Shown here: positions 1 to 8,890 of the stretch, piece after piece | How the letters are laid out: the number at the start of each line of letters is the position of its first letter | How positions within the stretch are numbered: the stretch's first letter is position 1 | Origin: Pseudomonas kermanshahensis | GTDB taxonomy: Bacteria > Pseudomonadota > Gammaproteobacteria > Pseudomonadales > Pseudomonadaceae | NCBI RefSeq assembly: GCF_014269205.2 | Contig: NZ_JABWRY020000002.1 | Coordinates: 337,501-401,500, forward strand | DNA: 64,000 nt | Direction of reading: 5' to 3' | Program-made: the position numbers and the translations under genes | Notes under the pieces: model-generated | Database searches by the model: none | What the model saw: only the letters and a program-made list of their open reading frames with translations | Told to the model about the DNA's origin: nothing

Positions 1-871
1 ACTCGACGCGGGTCAGCAGAACACCGGCGTTGGCCACGATGTAGCGGCCCGGCTCGAAGACCAGGGCCAGGTCGCGGTCGCCGACGCGCGCGCGGATGGC
101 CTTGATGTAGTCGGCCACCAAAGGCGGCTCTTCATCGCGGTAGCGCACGCCAACGCCGCCACCCAGGTCGAGGTGGCGCAGGTGGATGCCGCAGTCGGCC
201 AGGCGGTCGACCAGGTCCAGCAGGCGGTCGAGGGCATCGAGGAACGGCTCGACGGTGGTCAACTGCGAACCGATGTGGCAGTCGACACCGACCACGTCCA
301 GGTTTGGCAGTTGGGCGGCACGCACGTAGATGGCTTCGGCGTCGGCGATGGCGATGCCGAATTTGTTTTCTTTGAGGCCGGTGGAGATGTACGGGTGGGT
401 GCCGGCGTCGACGTCCGGGTTGACCCGCAGCGAGACCGGGGCAACCTTGCCCATCTCGGCGGCCACCACTTGCAGGCGCTCAAGCTCGTCGGTGGACTCG
501 ACGTTGAAGCAGTGCACGCCGACTTCCAGCGCGCGGCGCATGTCTTCGCGGGTCTTGCCGACACCGGAGAACACCACACGATCAGCGCGGCCGCCAGCGG
601 CCAGTACGCGCTCCAGCTCACCGCCGGAAACGATGTCGAAGCCTGCGCCCATACGGGCCAGCACGTTCAGCACACCGAGGTTGGAGTTGGCCTTGACTGC
701 AAAGCACACCAGGTGTTCGACGCCTTGCAGCGCGTCGGTATAGCTGCGGTACTGGGCTTCGATGTGGGCACGCGAGTACACGTAGGTCGGGGTGCCGAAA
801 CGTTCGGCGATGGCCGACAGGGCCACACCTTCCGCGAACAGTTCACCGTCGCGGTAATTGAAAGCGTTCAT
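1..871 (-). CDS. lysA: Diaminopimelate decarboxylase, N-terminal part (3' end outside window)
   Basis: This PLP enzyme decarboxylates meso-diaminopimelate to lysine, the last step of lysine synthesis, in the cytosol. The reverse strand reads from an ATG at 871 and stays open to the window edge, giving about 290 of the roughly 415 residues normal for the family. The PLP-binding lysine motif CFAVKAN lies near residue 60. Further in are a glycine-rich phosphate-binding stretch (DLGGGVGV) and the EPGR motif. The gene starts 9 bp after the lptM stop, so the two are probably co-transcribed, a common pseudomonad arrangement. The C-terminal active-site cysteine region lies beyond the edge and could not be checked. 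Confidence 0.96.
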   Translation of the reverse strand, partial: MNAFNYRDGELFAEGVALSAIAERFGTPTYVYSRAHIEAQYRSYTDALQGVEHLVCFAVKANSNLGVLNVLARMGAGFDIVSGGELERVLAAGGRADRVVFSGVGKTREDMRRALEVGVHCFNVESTDELERLQVVAAEMGKVAPVSLRVNPDVDAGTHPYISTGLKENKFGIAIADAEAIYVRAAQLPNLDVVGVDCHIGSQLTTVEPFLDALDRLLDLVDRLADCGIHLRHLDLGGGVGVRYRDEEPPLVADYIKAIRARVGDRDLALVFEPGRYIVANAGVLLTRVE

Positions 872-880
872 CTGATTTCC

Positions 881-1084
881 TTACTGCTCTGGCGTTTGCT
901 CGGGCTGGATAGGCTGCTCTTCTTGCGGCTGTACCGCCGGAGCGTGCTTGTGCTGATGCGACTTCTGGCTGCCCTTGCCGTCCTTGCCGTCTTCCGGCAG
1001 GTACAGGGGGCCCTTCTGACCGCAGGCCGAAACGAGGCAGGCAACCGCGACCAGCGCCGCGAGCGAGGAAATCAGGCGCTTCAT
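881..1084 (-). CDS. lptM: LptM/YifL-type small lipoprotein
   Basis: The 67-residue protein starts with a lysine/arginine n-region and a hydrophobic core ending in a lipobox, LVSAC, with lipidated Cys near residue 21. Then comes the conserved [10 protein letters not shown] motif of the YifL/LptM family. In E. coli LptM assists disulfide maturation of the LptD outer-membrane LPS translocon. The remaining tail, rich in Gln, Pro, Glu and His, looks disordered. It is the first gene of an apparent lptM-lysA unit, with a 9-bp gap, and is divergent from cyaY. Family assignment is strong. The function in this organism is inferred from the E. coli homologue. Confidence 0.9.
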   Translation of the reverse strand: MKRLISSLAALVAVACLVSACGQKGPLYLPEDGKDGKGSQKSHQHKHAPAVQPQEEQPIQPEQTPEQ

Positions 1085-1274
1085 GGGTGAAATCCTTTGA
1101 AATATGCAGTATTGCGCCCGAGTATACCGAGCGACCGGCGGATTGCCTATGCAAGAGCCGGTCCGCCGGGCGGGCTATTCTTGCCGCCTGCAATGGCTAA
1201 TCTTTGCATTCGGCGGCAAGCGCCCGTATCTTGCCCGGCTTGCCTGTAACGCAGCCAATTTCGAGGTTCCTGCA

Positions 1275-1607
1275 ATGAGTTTGAGCGAAGCGCGTTTCCA
1301 TGATCTGGTCGACGCGACCCAACAGGCCCTGGAAGACCTGTTCGACGAGAGCGGCATGGACCTGGACATGGAGAACTCCGCCGGTGTCCTGACCATCAAG
1401 TTCGACAACGGCAGCCAGTTGATCTTCAGCCGCCAGGAGCCCCTGCGCCAGTTGTGGCTGGCGGACAAGTCGGGTGGCTTCCACTTCGACTACGACGAAG
1501 AGAGCAAGAAGTGGATCTGCGAGAAGAGCGAAGAGCTGCTCGGCGAGATGCTGGAGCGCATCGTCTGGGAGCGGGCCGGCGAGAAGCTGGACTTCGACGA
1601 GATCTGA
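1275..1607 (+). CDS. cyaY: Frataxin-like iron-binding protein CyaY
   Basis: CyaY binds iron and modulates IscS-dependent iron-sulfur cluster assembly in the cytosol. The 110-residue length matches the family (about 106). The first helix is acidic (ALEDLFDE, DLDME), as expected for the iron-binding ridge, followed by the beta-sheet motif GVLTIKF and the frataxin signature around QLWLADKSGGFHF. The frame is open further upstream, but the ATG at 1275 begins the conserved N-terminus and follows GAGGTTCC. It is divergent from lptM, and the next gene starts 1 bp after its stop. Confidence 0.93.
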   Translation: MSLSEARFHDLVDATQQALEDLFDESGMDLDMENSAGVLTIKFDNGSQLIFSRQEPLRQLWLADKSGGFHFDYDEESKKWICEKSEELLGEMLERIVWERAGEKLDFDEI

Positions 1608-1608
1608 G

Positions 1609-1821
1609 ATGAGTGAGCAGCTGCGGCCGCCCAAGCCGCTCTACAGCAATGTCAGCACGGCCGTGAAATCGCCGTGCATCAGCGTCTGCCGCCTGGATGA
1701 GCAGCGTGTCTGCACCGGCTGCCACCGCCCTGTGGAGCACATCCGCGAATGGCGGTCTGCGGACGACGAGCGGCGCCGGCAGATCTGCCGCGAAGCCGAG
1801 GCCTTGCGCGCACGGGCTTGA
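1609..1821 (+). CDS. DUF1289 small cysteine-motif protein
   Basis: The 70-residue protein carries four cysteines in the pattern C-x3-C-x8-C-x2-C (CISVC ... CTGCHR), the hallmark of DUF1289 (YdhL-like), suggesting a small metal-binding or Fe-S-related fold. The family has no firm function. It begins 1 bp after the cyaY stop (TGAG ATGAG), so translation is probably coupled. That neighbourhood makes a link to iron or Fe-S metabolism plausible but unproven. The C-terminal half is Arg/Glu rich and likely helical. An intrinsic terminator follows within 60 bp. Confidence 0.85.
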   Translation: MSEQLRPPKPLYSNVSTAVKSPCISVCRLDEQRVCTGCHRPVEHIREWRSADDERRRQICREAEALRARA

Positions 1822-1878
1822 GTATTTGCCCGGCTGTGGTAGTGTCAGGTTCTGCGTCGGTGACGCCAAAGTCATCAT

Positions 1879-1903
1879 AAACCCCGCCCTTGGGCGGGGT
1901 TTT
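1879..1903 (+). terminator. Intrinsic terminator after cyaY-DUF1289
   Basis: A GC-rich stem (AACCCCGCCC / GGGCGGGGTT) with a short TTG-type loop is followed by TTTGCTTTATTT. It ends the cyaY unit before rnk. Confidence 0.85.
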
Positions 1904-1953
1904 GCTTTATTTGCCCGACGAAAATTGCCTGTTCAAAGGAGTCTGACTGGATC

Positions 1954-2364
1954 ATGAGCACCAAGCCTTCCCTCATCCTCACCCGATTGGACGTACAACG
2001 TCTCGAGCGTCTGATCGACAGCCTCGACGAAAGTACGCCGGGTGTGCTCGCCCTGCAGGACGAGCTTGACCGCGCCGAACAGGTGGTCGGTCACGAGGAC
2101 GTCCCGGCCGGGGTGGTGACCATGAACTCGCGCGTGCACTGCCGTGAAGAGGCCAGCGGCAAGGACTACCACTTGACCCTGGTGTACCCGAAGGATGCTG
2201 GGCCGGAAGGCAAGGTGTCGATCCTGGCGCCGATTGGTTGTGCCTTGCTGGGCCTTTCGGTCGGTGAGCAGATCGACTGGCCGGCGCCGGGCGGCAAGAC
2301 CCTCAAGCTGAAGCTGCTGGAAGTCGAGTATCAGCCAGAAGCGGCGGGTGATTTCGACCTGTGA
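1954..2364 (+). CDS. rnk: Regulator of nucleoside diphosphate kinase
   Basis: Rnk belongs to the GreA/GreB family. It has an N-terminal short coiled coil and a C-terminal FKBP-like domain, and competes with Gre factors for the RNA polymerase secondary channel. The name comes from effects on nucleoside diphosphate kinase and alginate in P. aeruginosa. The 136 residues fit the family. The Gre-like C-terminal motif is visible near residues 84-122 (VSILAPIGCALLGLSVGEQI followed by DWPAPGG). The ATG at 1954 follows AAAGGAGTCTGACTGG, a strong ribosome binding site. It is separated from the gene before by a terminator and converges on cyaA. Confidence 0.93.
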   Translation: MSTKPSLILTRLDVQRLERLIDSLDESTPGVLALQDELDRAEQVVGHEDVPAGVVTMNSRVHCREEASGKDYHLTLVYPKDAGPEGKVSILAPIGCALLGLSVGEQIDWPAPGGKTLKLKLLEVEYQPEAAGDFDL

Positions 2365-2459
2365 GCCTTTTGGGGGCCGCTTTGCGGCCCATCGCGGCAC
2401 AAGGCCCCACAATGTTCGCGCATGCCCTGTAAATAGGGGTACAACGCGGCCCCACTGGT

Positions 2460-5318
2460 TCATCCCCCGACCGCTGCCTGCAACTGCTCTAGCCCCTCAT
2501 TCAGCGCCTGTTCCAGCTCCCGCTTGTAACGCAGGTACAGAACGGTCGCGCCCAGCTCATCACCCAGCAGCTCGGACAAATCCAGGTCGGTAATGTAGCA
2601 GCGGTAATGACCGGCGCTGCGGCGTTGCCCGATGATCTGCCGGGCGACCACGGCGTACAGCTGATCGCCATGGTCCAGCTCGGAGAACTCCTGTTGGTCA
2701 CAGTACAACGTCACCGTCACGGCGCCCGCGGCACCGCCCTGGATAATCGCCTGAACCTCATAGTACGGCTGGCCGCTGCCCTCGATAGGCACCAGCCGTG
2801 GCTCGATGCTGCGCGCCTTGCCCGGGCCTGACGGCAACAACTGCCCATAGTGGATATCCAGCGAAGCGGGGCGCAGGGCGTCCAGCGGCAGTTGAGTATC
2901 GCGGCGCATCAGCACCGAACGCAGGAAGCGTTGCAGTGGCAGCAGCAGATGGGCTTCATCCTGCAATGGCAGGCGCTGTTGCCACAGCGCGTTGTACTCA
3001 TCCAGCACATACAGATCGGCCCAGGCGCCTTGCAGGCGATAGAACACTTGGATGCACGCGGGCCGCCCCTGCTCCAGCACCAGTGCCAGGTCGTGGTCCT
3101 GCAGGGCATTGGCGTCCAGGTGCAGCGGGCTGTAGCGGCTGCGTTCTTCACTCAGGTAGTCCAGCAGCGCCTGGTGGTCAGCCAGGGTCGCCAGGCTTAC
3201 CTGGCCGGGCAGTAGCTCCAGCACATGGGTGTGCTGGGCTACCTGCAGCAGGTAGCGGTAGTTCGCCCCCTGGTCGAGCAACTGTTGCACCGTGGCGAAA
3301 ACCTCCTCGACCCGCTGCTCGATGGCCTGGGCGCGGTTGTGGCAGAAGCAGCGTACCCGTAGCCGGGGGCGGTGGCCGCGCTGGCCGAGGCTGTTGAGGT
3401 AGTCGCGCAGGCAGCGCAGCAATGCGTGCTCGCCGTCGTAGCGCTGCACCAGCACTTCATTCCAGCTGTTGAGGGTGACCTGGTCCAGCGTCAGCACCAG
3501 GTTTTCGCGCACGCCGGCGTAGCTCAGCGAGTCGGTGCGCTCGGTGGTCATCAGGATGTTCAGGTCGCGGTGCTGGCGCAGCGGGTCGATGCCGACGTTG
3601 ATCAGCAACAGGATTTCGTCGGCCACACTGGGTTGCAGCAGGCGGACTTCGCTGACGGTCGGCAGCGGCAGGTCGAGGGTCTGCTGCAAGCTGCCCAGCA
3701 GGTTGAACAGCTCGAGCTCGCGCAGGTCACTGGCGCCAGGGTGCACGGCGAAGCGTGTACTGCTGTCGATGACGCCATTGCGATGGGCCCAGGTCAGCAG
3801 TTCGAGCAGCTCGCGGCAGCGTTTGATCGGGCTGAAATGCGTGACCTCGTGCGTGCTCAGGTTGCCGGTGTAAAGCTCCCAGTGGTGGCTGCCCGGCTCT
3901 TTGCGGTTGGGGGCCTGGACCAGGGTGAGGGTGCCTTCTGCGAGGTCCGGGGCGATCCCTGGGTTGATCACCTCGGTCTTGCCGGCACGGCGCTCGAAGG
4001 CGGCGTACAGGCGCCGGCCCAGCACATTGAGGTCACGCTGGTCGGCGCGGCTGCTGGCGTTGCGGGTCTGGGCGAACTGGCTGAGGAAGCGGTAGCTGTG
4101 GTTCAGCTCAGCCACCAGCTCGCGGCGTTCGACCGCGACCTGGCCAACCTTCCATTGGCTGCGGCTGTCGAGCAGGGCCAGCTGGCGCTCGTCCCAACCC
4201 CATTCGTCTGCCAGGCGTTGCAGCAATTGGCGCTGCCAACCGTTGGCGCGCACCTGGCCGCTGAGTTTCTTGTTGACCTTCAGGTACAGGCTGCGCCTGA
4301 CCAGCTCAAGGCGCGCCGTTTCGCCGCGTTGCCGCAGATAGTGCTCGATGCGCCGATAGACCATCACGTAAGGGTCCAGCTCGTCGAGGTCGAGCTGGTT
4401 GGCGAACACCGCATGCTTGTAGTCCAGGCTCAGGCAGCGCACGGCGGGGTGCTCGCTGGCGTAGGCTTCGGTCAGCAGCAGTTTGAGCAGCGATTTGTAG
4501 GGCGAGTCGATGCCTTTGAACAGTTGCCACAGCCCAGCACCCACGAACTCGCCGGGGGGGATATGCGCCAGGTTGCCGAGGTCGAGCACGTCCTGGCTGC
4601 GGATGAAGCGCTTGCTGAGCAAGGTCTGGGTATAGGCACTGTAGTTGTGCTCTTCGTAGACCGGCACCAGCCACCACAGCGGCGTGCGCCCAGCCAGCCA
4701 GATGGCGGTGCGGTAGAACTCGTCGAGCAGCAGGTAATGCTGGGTGGTGCCGCAGTCGTCGGAACCAAGCTGGCCGTCCCGCTCGCCTTGCGCAAAGCCT
4801 TGCGGGTCGATGAGGAAGAAGTGTGCTTCGGCGCCTAGGCTGGCGGCCCAGGTTTCCAGCAGTTGGCATTTGCGGCGCAGCTCGTTCAGCAGGTCATCAC
4901 CCAGGCCTGGCGCATGGCAGACCCACAAGTCCATGTCGCTTTGTTCGGCCTGGGCCAGCGAGCCCAGGCTGCCCATCAGGAACACGCCATGGATTGGGCG
5001 CGCTGCCTGCCCCTGGCGGGCCTTGTAGGCGAACGAGCGTGCCAGCCGTTGCGCTTCGGCGACCAGGTCGTCGGCAGGCTCGAAACCGGCCACCCCGGCG
5101 GGCGTACTGCTCGAGACATAGCCGGGCAGCAGTGGGTGGTTGACGTGGAACAGCAGCGGCAACAGTGTCAGTACCTGTTGCTGGCGCGTCGACAGCCCCT
5201 CCATCGCACGTTGCAGGCGACCTTGGTTGAGCGTCAGAAAGCGCGCACGCAAGGTCGCCAGAACTTTCCGGTCGATGCCTTCGTCCAGGTCTGGGCGGAT
5301 TTCTTGGGGGTGGTTCAT
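2460..5318 (-). CDS. cyaA: Class I adenylate cyclase
   Basis: Makes cAMP from ATP, the signal for Crp/Vfr-type regulators. The 952-residue length is near that of pseudomonad class I cyclases and longer than E. coli CyaA (848). The catalytic nucleotidyltransferase-like core is recognisable: a GS pair at residues 116-117, then D128-x-D130 in SDMDLW. The C-terminal half matches the class I regulatory region. The ATG at 5318 starts the conserved N-terminus. It is transcribed alone, divergent from the YaiI-type gene and convergent with rnk. Long open frames on its opposite strand are codon-bias shadows. Confidence 0.95.
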   Translation of the reverse strand: MNHPQEIRPDLDEGIDRKVLATLRARFLTLNQGRLQRAMEGLSTRQQQVLTLLPLLFHVNHPLLPGYVSSSTPAGVAGFEPADDLVAEAQRLARSFAYKARQGQAARPIHGVFLMGSLGSLAQAEQSDMDLWVCHAPGLGDDLLNELRRKCQLLETWAASLGAEAHFFLIDPQGFAQGERDGQLGSDDCGTTQHYLLLDEFYRTAIWLAGRTPLWWLVPVYEEHNYSAYTQTLLSKRFIRSQDVLDLGNLAHIPPGEFVGAGLWQLFKGIDSPYKSLLKLLLTEAYASEHPAVRCLSLDYKHAVFANQLDLDELDPYVMVYRRIEHYLRQRGETARLELVRRSLYLKVNKKLSGQVRANGWQRQLLQRLADEWGWDERQLALLDSRSQWKVGQVAVERRELVAELNHSYRFLSQFAQTRNASSRADQRDLNVLGRRLYAAFERRAGKTEVINPGIAPDLAEGTLTLVQAPNRKEPGSHHWELYTGNLSTHEVTHFSPIKRCRELLELLTWAHRNGVIDSSTRFAVHPGASDLRELELFNLLGSLQQTLDLPLPTVSEVRLLQPSVADEILLLINVGIDPLRQHRDLNILMTTERTDSLSYAGVRENLVLTLDQVTLNSWNEVLVQRYDGEHALLRCLRDYLNSLGQRGHRPRLRVRCFCHNRAQAIEQRVEEVFATVQQLLDQGANYRYLLQVAQHTHVLELLPGQVSLATLADHQALLDYLSEERSRYSPLHLDANALQDHDLALVLEQGRPACIQVFYRLQGAWADLYVLDEYNALWQQRLPLQDEAHLLLPLQRFLRSVLMRRDTQLPLDALRPASLDIHYGQLLPSGPGKARSIEPRLVPIEGSGQPYYEVQAIIQGGAAGAVTVTLYCDQQEFSELDHGDQLYAVVARQIIGQRRSAGHYRCYITDLDLSELLGDELGATVLYLRYKRELEQALNEGLEQLQAAVGG

Positions 5319-5517
5319 TGCGCGCTCGTGGCAGGCCAGTAGGGCTGCGGCGAGTTTAGCCTGAGTGAACCAGTCGGATAAGCGCTAAATCGATTTGTTG
5401 GCGTCATTTTTCCAGCGTCCTTGCGTGTGGGTGAAACCCGCCGACTCCAGCTTTCAGCCCGCTTCGGGCATGATGGGCTGCATGAGCGTAGTCTCGCTGA
5501 TTTAGAGGTGTTTACGG

Positions 5518-5973
5518 ATGCGTGTATGGATCGATGCCGACGCTTGCCCCAAGGCGGCAAAGGATTTGATCGTCAAGTTCGCCCTCAAGCGCAAACTCGA
5601 GGTGGTGATGGTGGCCGGCCAGGCGCAAAGCAAACCGGCCTTTGCCTGTGTGCGGCTGATCGTGGTACCCAGCGGTATGGATGCGGCCGACGACTATTTG
5701 GTCGACAACGCCGCGCCGGGTGAGCTGGTGATCTGCAGCGACGTGCCGTTGGCCGATCGGCTGGTCAAGAAAGGCGTGGCGGCGCTGGACCCGCGCGGGC
5801 GCGAGTTTGACGAGCGCAACATGGGCGACCGGCTGGCGACGCGCAACCTGTTCACCGATTTGCGCGAGCAAGGGCAGGTTGGGGGAGGGCAGGCGCCTTA
5901 TGGCGAGCGCGAGAAGCAGGCATTCGCCAATGCGCTGGACCGGATTATCGCGCGCTTGTCCAAGCCCACCTGA
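5518..5973 (+). CDS. yaiI: UPF0178 (YaiI/YqxD) family protein
   Basis: The 151-residue protein begins with the family signature MRVWIDADACPKAAKD, an aspartate-rich start reminiscent of PIN-like or NYN-like nucleases. It also contains SDVPLADRL and the DERNMGDRLATRNL block typical of UPF0178. The family is widespread and of unknown biochemical role; a nuclease function is only inferred from the fold. The ATG at 5518 follows TAGAGGTGTTTACGG. It is divergent from cyaA and followed by a REP pair that separates it from elbB on the other strand. Confidence 0.9.
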   Translation: MRVWIDADACPKAAKDLIVKFALKRKLEVVMVAGQAQSKPAFACVRLIVVPSGMDAADDYLVDNAAPGELVICSDVPLADRLVKKGVAALDPRGREFDERNMGDRLATRNLFTDLREQGQVGGGQAPYGEREKQAFANALDRIIARLSKPT

Positions 5974-5984
5974 CGTCCACGGCT

Positions 5985-6103
5985 TTTGTAGGAGCAGCCT
6001 TGTGCTGCGAAAGGGCTGCGCAAGGCCCCACGATCTGCGCATCAGGCATAGATTGCCGGGGCCGCTGCGCAGCCCTTTCGCGACGCAAGGCCGCTCCTAC
6101 AAA
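5985..6103. repeat. REP-type inverted pair between yaiI and elbB
   Basis: Two inverted arms of about 45 bp (5985-6029 and 6058-6103) share the core GTAGGAGC..GCCTTG..GCTGCGAAAGGGCTGCGCA with a few mismatches, around a 28-bp spacer. It lies between convergent stops and is of the TAGGAGCGGCCTTGTG subtype. Confidence 0.85.
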
Positions 6104-6120
6104 GGCAGGGCAGGCTTGGG

Positions 6121-6795
6121 TTATTGGTCGCCCTCGTGGGTCAGCTCCAGCACCCGGTCTACCAGCTTGTAGATCCCACCGGCCGCTTCGCTGATCGACT
6201 TCGCAACCATGTAGGCCGGGGTCGTCACCAGCTTGCGCTGGGTGTCTTCAACGATGTCGTGCACATCGCACTCTTCATGCTTGCCACCCATCTTCTCTAC
6301 CGCAGCAGCCGTGCCGGCATCGTTGCCGATGGTGCAGACCACGCCTGGGCCGTAGATCTTCGCCGCCAGCGCTGGCGAGATGCAGATCAGCCCAACCGGC
6401 TTGCAGGCATCGGCAAAGGCTTCGGCCAGGGCCAGTACGTCTGGGTTGACGCTGCAGTTGGTGCCTTCGACGGCAAAGTTCGAGAGGTTTTTCGCCGCCC
6501 CGAAACCACCGGGCACAATCAGTGCATCGAAGTCTTCGGCATTGGCTTCGCGGATGTCCTTGACCTCGCCACGGGCGATACGCGCCGACTCCACCAGCAC
6601 GTTGCGCGACTCGGGCATTTCTTCGCCGGTCAGGTGATTGATCACATGCATCTGCGCGATGTTCGGCGCAAAGCACTGCACCTGCGCCCCGCGCTGGTCG
6701 AGGCGCAGCAGGGTGATCACGCTTTCGTGGATTTCGGCGCCGTCATAGACGCCACAGCCGGAAAGTATCACCGCTACTTTTTTCGTCATGCTCAT
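6121..6795 (-). CDS. elbB: Glyoxalase/DJ-1 superfamily protein ElbB
   Basis: The 224-residue member of the PfpI/DJ-1 class I glutamine amidotransferase-like superfamily matches ElbB (isoprenoid biosynthesis protein with amidotransferase-like domain). Visible hallmarks are the N-terminal KVAVILSGCGVYDGAEI, the DALIVPGGFGAAKNL block, and a nucleophile-elbow cysteine in GLICISPA near residue 136. The E. coli homologue has weak glyoxalase activity; the link to isoprenoid synthesis is genetic. Start ATG at 6795, with a second in-frame ATG two codons later. It is divergent from the sterol desaturase-like gene. Confidence 0.9.
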   Translation of the reverse strand: MSMTKKVAVILSGCGVYDGAEIHESVITLLRLDQRGAQVQCFAPNIAQMHVINHLTGEEMPESRNVLVESARIARGEVKDIREANAEDFDALIVPGGFGAAKNLSNFAVEGTNCSVNPDVLALAEAFADACKPVGLICISPALAAKIYGPGVVCTIGNDAGTAAAVEKMGGKHEECDVHDIVEDTQRKLVTTPAYMVAKSISEAAGGIYKLVDRVLELTHEGDQ

Positions 6796-6901
6796 TACTC
6801 CAGTGTCGAGGCGCTAAATGTCCTCTAGTTTGGCAGATGTAGCCATAGGGATTCCCGCGGTCGCGGCCTAATCTTTGTGGATAACGCCTGAGGTCGTCAC
6901 C

Positions 6902-8197
6902 ATGGACCTGATACTGCTGGCCGTGCCGTTCTTCTTCGTATTGATCGCCGTTGAACTGGTGGCTGACCGCGTGCGTGGCCAGCGTAATTACACCTTGGCC
7001 GACGCGATCAACAGCCTGAGTACAGGCGTCTTGTCGACCAGCACTGGCCTGTTGACCAAAGGGGTCGGGCTGCTGACCTATGCCTTGGCCTGGGAGCATC
7101 TGGCGCTGCTGCGCTTGCCCCAGCAAGCGTGGTGGGTGTGGGTGCTGGCGTTCGTCCTGTACGACCTCTGCTACTACTGGCTGCACCGCCTGGGGCACGA
7201 ACGTAACGTGCTGTGGGCGGCTCATTCGGTGCACCACCAAAGCGAGGAGTACAACCTCACCACGGCGCTGCGCCAGACCAGCAGCGGCTTCATCTTTTCG
7301 TGGATCTTCTACCTGCCATTGGCGCTGATCGGCGTGCCGCCCCTGGTGTTCATCACCGTGGCGTCGCTGAACCTGCTGTACCAGTTCTGGGTGCATACCC
7401 GGCACATTGCCAAACTCGGTTGGCTTGAGTGGATCTTCATCACGCCATCCAACCATCGCGTCCACCATGCGCAAAATCCTGTTTACTTGGATCGCAATTA
7501 CGGCGGCGTGTTCATTCTCTGGGACCGCCTGTTCGGAACGTTCAAGGAAGAGGACCCGGCCGAGCCCGTGGTATTCGGCGTGACCACCCCACTGGCCAGC
7601 TGGAACCCGCTGTGGGCCAACCTGCAGTTCTACGCCCAGCTGTGGCGTGATGCCCGGCGCACGCGCAGCGTGTGGGACAAATGGCGGATCTGGTTCATGC
7701 CCACGGGCTGGCGCCCGGCCGATGTCGCGGCGCGTTACCCACTGGCCAAGCCGGACCTGGCGCTGTTTCGCAAGTTCGAGGTTGCCCTGGGGCGAGCGCA
7801 GCAGGCCTATGTAGCGGCGCAGTTCGTCGTCTATGTGGCCTTGGGCAGCTATTTGATGGAGGCCGCGGAGCGCGTGCCTGCCGCCGCCTTGATACTGGGC
7901 TGGTCGGTCATGGCCTTGGGCTTGTTCGTGCTCGGCGCGCTGCTGGAGAACCGGCCCTGGGCCGTGCGCCTGGAGCGGGCGCGGTTGCTGTCGAATGCGC
8001 CAGCGCTGTACCTGGCTGGCGCAATGGGCTTAGCGGTGATCACGCCGCTTGGGTGGGTCCTGCTCCTGGCTTACAGCCTGCTCAGCCTCTGGGGCCTGAG
8101 CCAGTGCCGCCGCCTTGCGCTCCGCGCGCAGGGTGCGGAAGCGCCGGCGCAGCCAGAGCAGGACACCGAGCAACAACAGGCCGCCGAGCACCCATAG
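6902..8197 (+). CDS. Sterol desaturase/fatty acid hydroxylase family membrane protein
   Basis: A 431-residue integral membrane di-iron oxygenase candidate. The three histidine clusters of the fatty acid hydroxylase superfamily are present: HRLGHE, HSVHHQ and NHRVHH, between about residues 95 and 190. Hydrophobic segments flank them, and four or more additional membrane segments follow residue 290. The substrate is unknown; bacterial members act on sterols, hopanoids, carotenoids or alkylglycerols. The ATG at 6902 follows GAGGTCGTCACC; an in-frame TTG at 6875 has no such site. The last 168 bp, including a membrane segment and a charged tail, overlap the opposite-strand dedA-like gene. Confidence 0.88.
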   Translation: MDLILLAVPFFFVLIAVELVADRVRGQRNYTLADAINSLSTGVLSTSTGLLTKGVGLLTYALAWEHLALLRLPQQAWWVWVLAFVLYDLCYYWLHRLGHERNVLWAAHSVHHQSEEYNLTTALRQTSSGFIFSWIFYLPLALIGVPPLVFITVASLNLLYQFWVHTRHIAKLGWLEWIFITPSNHRVHHAQNPVYLDRNYGGVFILWDRLFGTFKEEDPAEPVVFGVTTPLASWNPLWANLQFYAQLWRDARRTRSVWDKWRIWFMPTGWRPADVAARYPLAKPDLALFRKFEVALGRAQQAYVAAQFVVYVALGSYLMEAAERVPAAALILGWSVMALGLFVLGALLENRPWAVRLERARLLSNAPALYLAGAMGLAVITPLGWVLLLAYSLLSLWGLSQCRRLALRAQGAEAPAQPEQDTEQQQAAEHP

Positions 8198-8674
8198 CTC
8201 GTACTTCTTCACATTGCCCAGCAAGCCTTCGAGGATGGCGCCGAAGTGGTAGGCCGCTGCGCCCAGGGCCAGCGCCCAGATGGCGGCACCGAGGCCGTTG
8301 AGCAGCAGGTAGCGGCGCGGCGGATAGCCCGACAGGCCAATGGCCACCGGCATGACCGTGCGCAGCCCATAGACGAAGCGGAAGCTCAGCACCCAGATGT
8401 CGGGGTGGCGGCGGATGTGGTCCAGCGCCCGATCACCCATGGCCTGCCAGCGCGGTTTGCGTGCCAGGATCTTGCGCCCATGGCGACGGCCCATGAAGTA
8501 CCACAGCTGATCGCCGGCATAGCTGCCGAAGAAGGCCACCAGGCACACCAGCTTGATGTCCATGTAACCGCGGAACGCGAGGAAACCCGCAAGCACCAGG
8601 ATGGTCTCGCCTTCAAAGAAGGTGCCTAGAAAAAGGGCGAAGTAGCCGAAATCCTGCAGGAATTGTTGAAGCAT
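8030..8674 (-). CDS. DedA family membrane protein
   Basis: A 214-residue DedA/SNARE-associated family protein. Visible hallmarks are FGYFALFLGTFFEGETIL near the N-terminus, the re-entrant motif GSYAGDQLWYFMGR with a conserved acidic residue, and RFVYGLRTVMPVAIG, typical of the proposed membrane-embedded half-channel. Relatives in E. coli (YqjA, YghB) support proton-motive-force homeostasis and lipid-carrier recycling. The frame is open to 8827, but the ATG at 8674 begins the conserved region and follows CTCAGAAA. The Arg/Ala-rich C-terminal tail (about 40 residues) is encoded entirely within the opposite strand's overlap. Confidence 0.9.
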   Translation of the reverse strand: MLQQFLQDFGYFALFLGTFFEGETILVLAGFLAFRGYMDIKLVCLVAFFGSYAGDQLWYFMGRRHGRKILARKPRWQAMGDRALDHIRRHPDIWVLSFRFVYGLRTVMPVAIGLSGYPPRRYLLLNGLGAAIWALALGAAAYHFGAILEGLLGNVKKYELWVLGGLLLLGVLLWLRRRFRTLRAERKAAALAQAPEAEQAVSQEQDPPKRRDHR

Positions 8675-8809
8675 TTTCTGAGGTGCTGGCGAAATGAACG
8701 CGCAGCCTACCCCTTCGCGCGCGTGGATGAAAGTGTCCAAATGTGTCTCGACGTGAACAATTCCTACAAGGACAATGCCTTCGGCCACAAGTCGCAGGCT
8801 TGCCAGTGG

Positions 8810-8827
8810 GTGTAACACAGGCGTCAT
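8810..8827 (+). promoter_or_regulatory. Degenerate Pho-box-like site upstream of ppk
   Basis: GTGTAAC and GCGTCAT lie 4 bp apart, compared with the two CTGTCAT half-sites of a PhoB box (4/7 and 5/7 matches), 63 bp before ppk. The match is weak; it is noted mainly because ppx has a better site. Confidence 0.25.
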
Positions 8828-8890
8828 AATGGCCGCTTATCGTCCCGCTCAATTGATGATAGGGCGTTAACGTCCTCCAGGAACGTCCAG

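Noticed and set aside
3372..4838. 488-codon open frame antisense to cyaA
   Set aside because: Shadow of cyaA third-position bias; low-complexity Ala/Val/Gln protein with no recognisable family or ribosome binding site.
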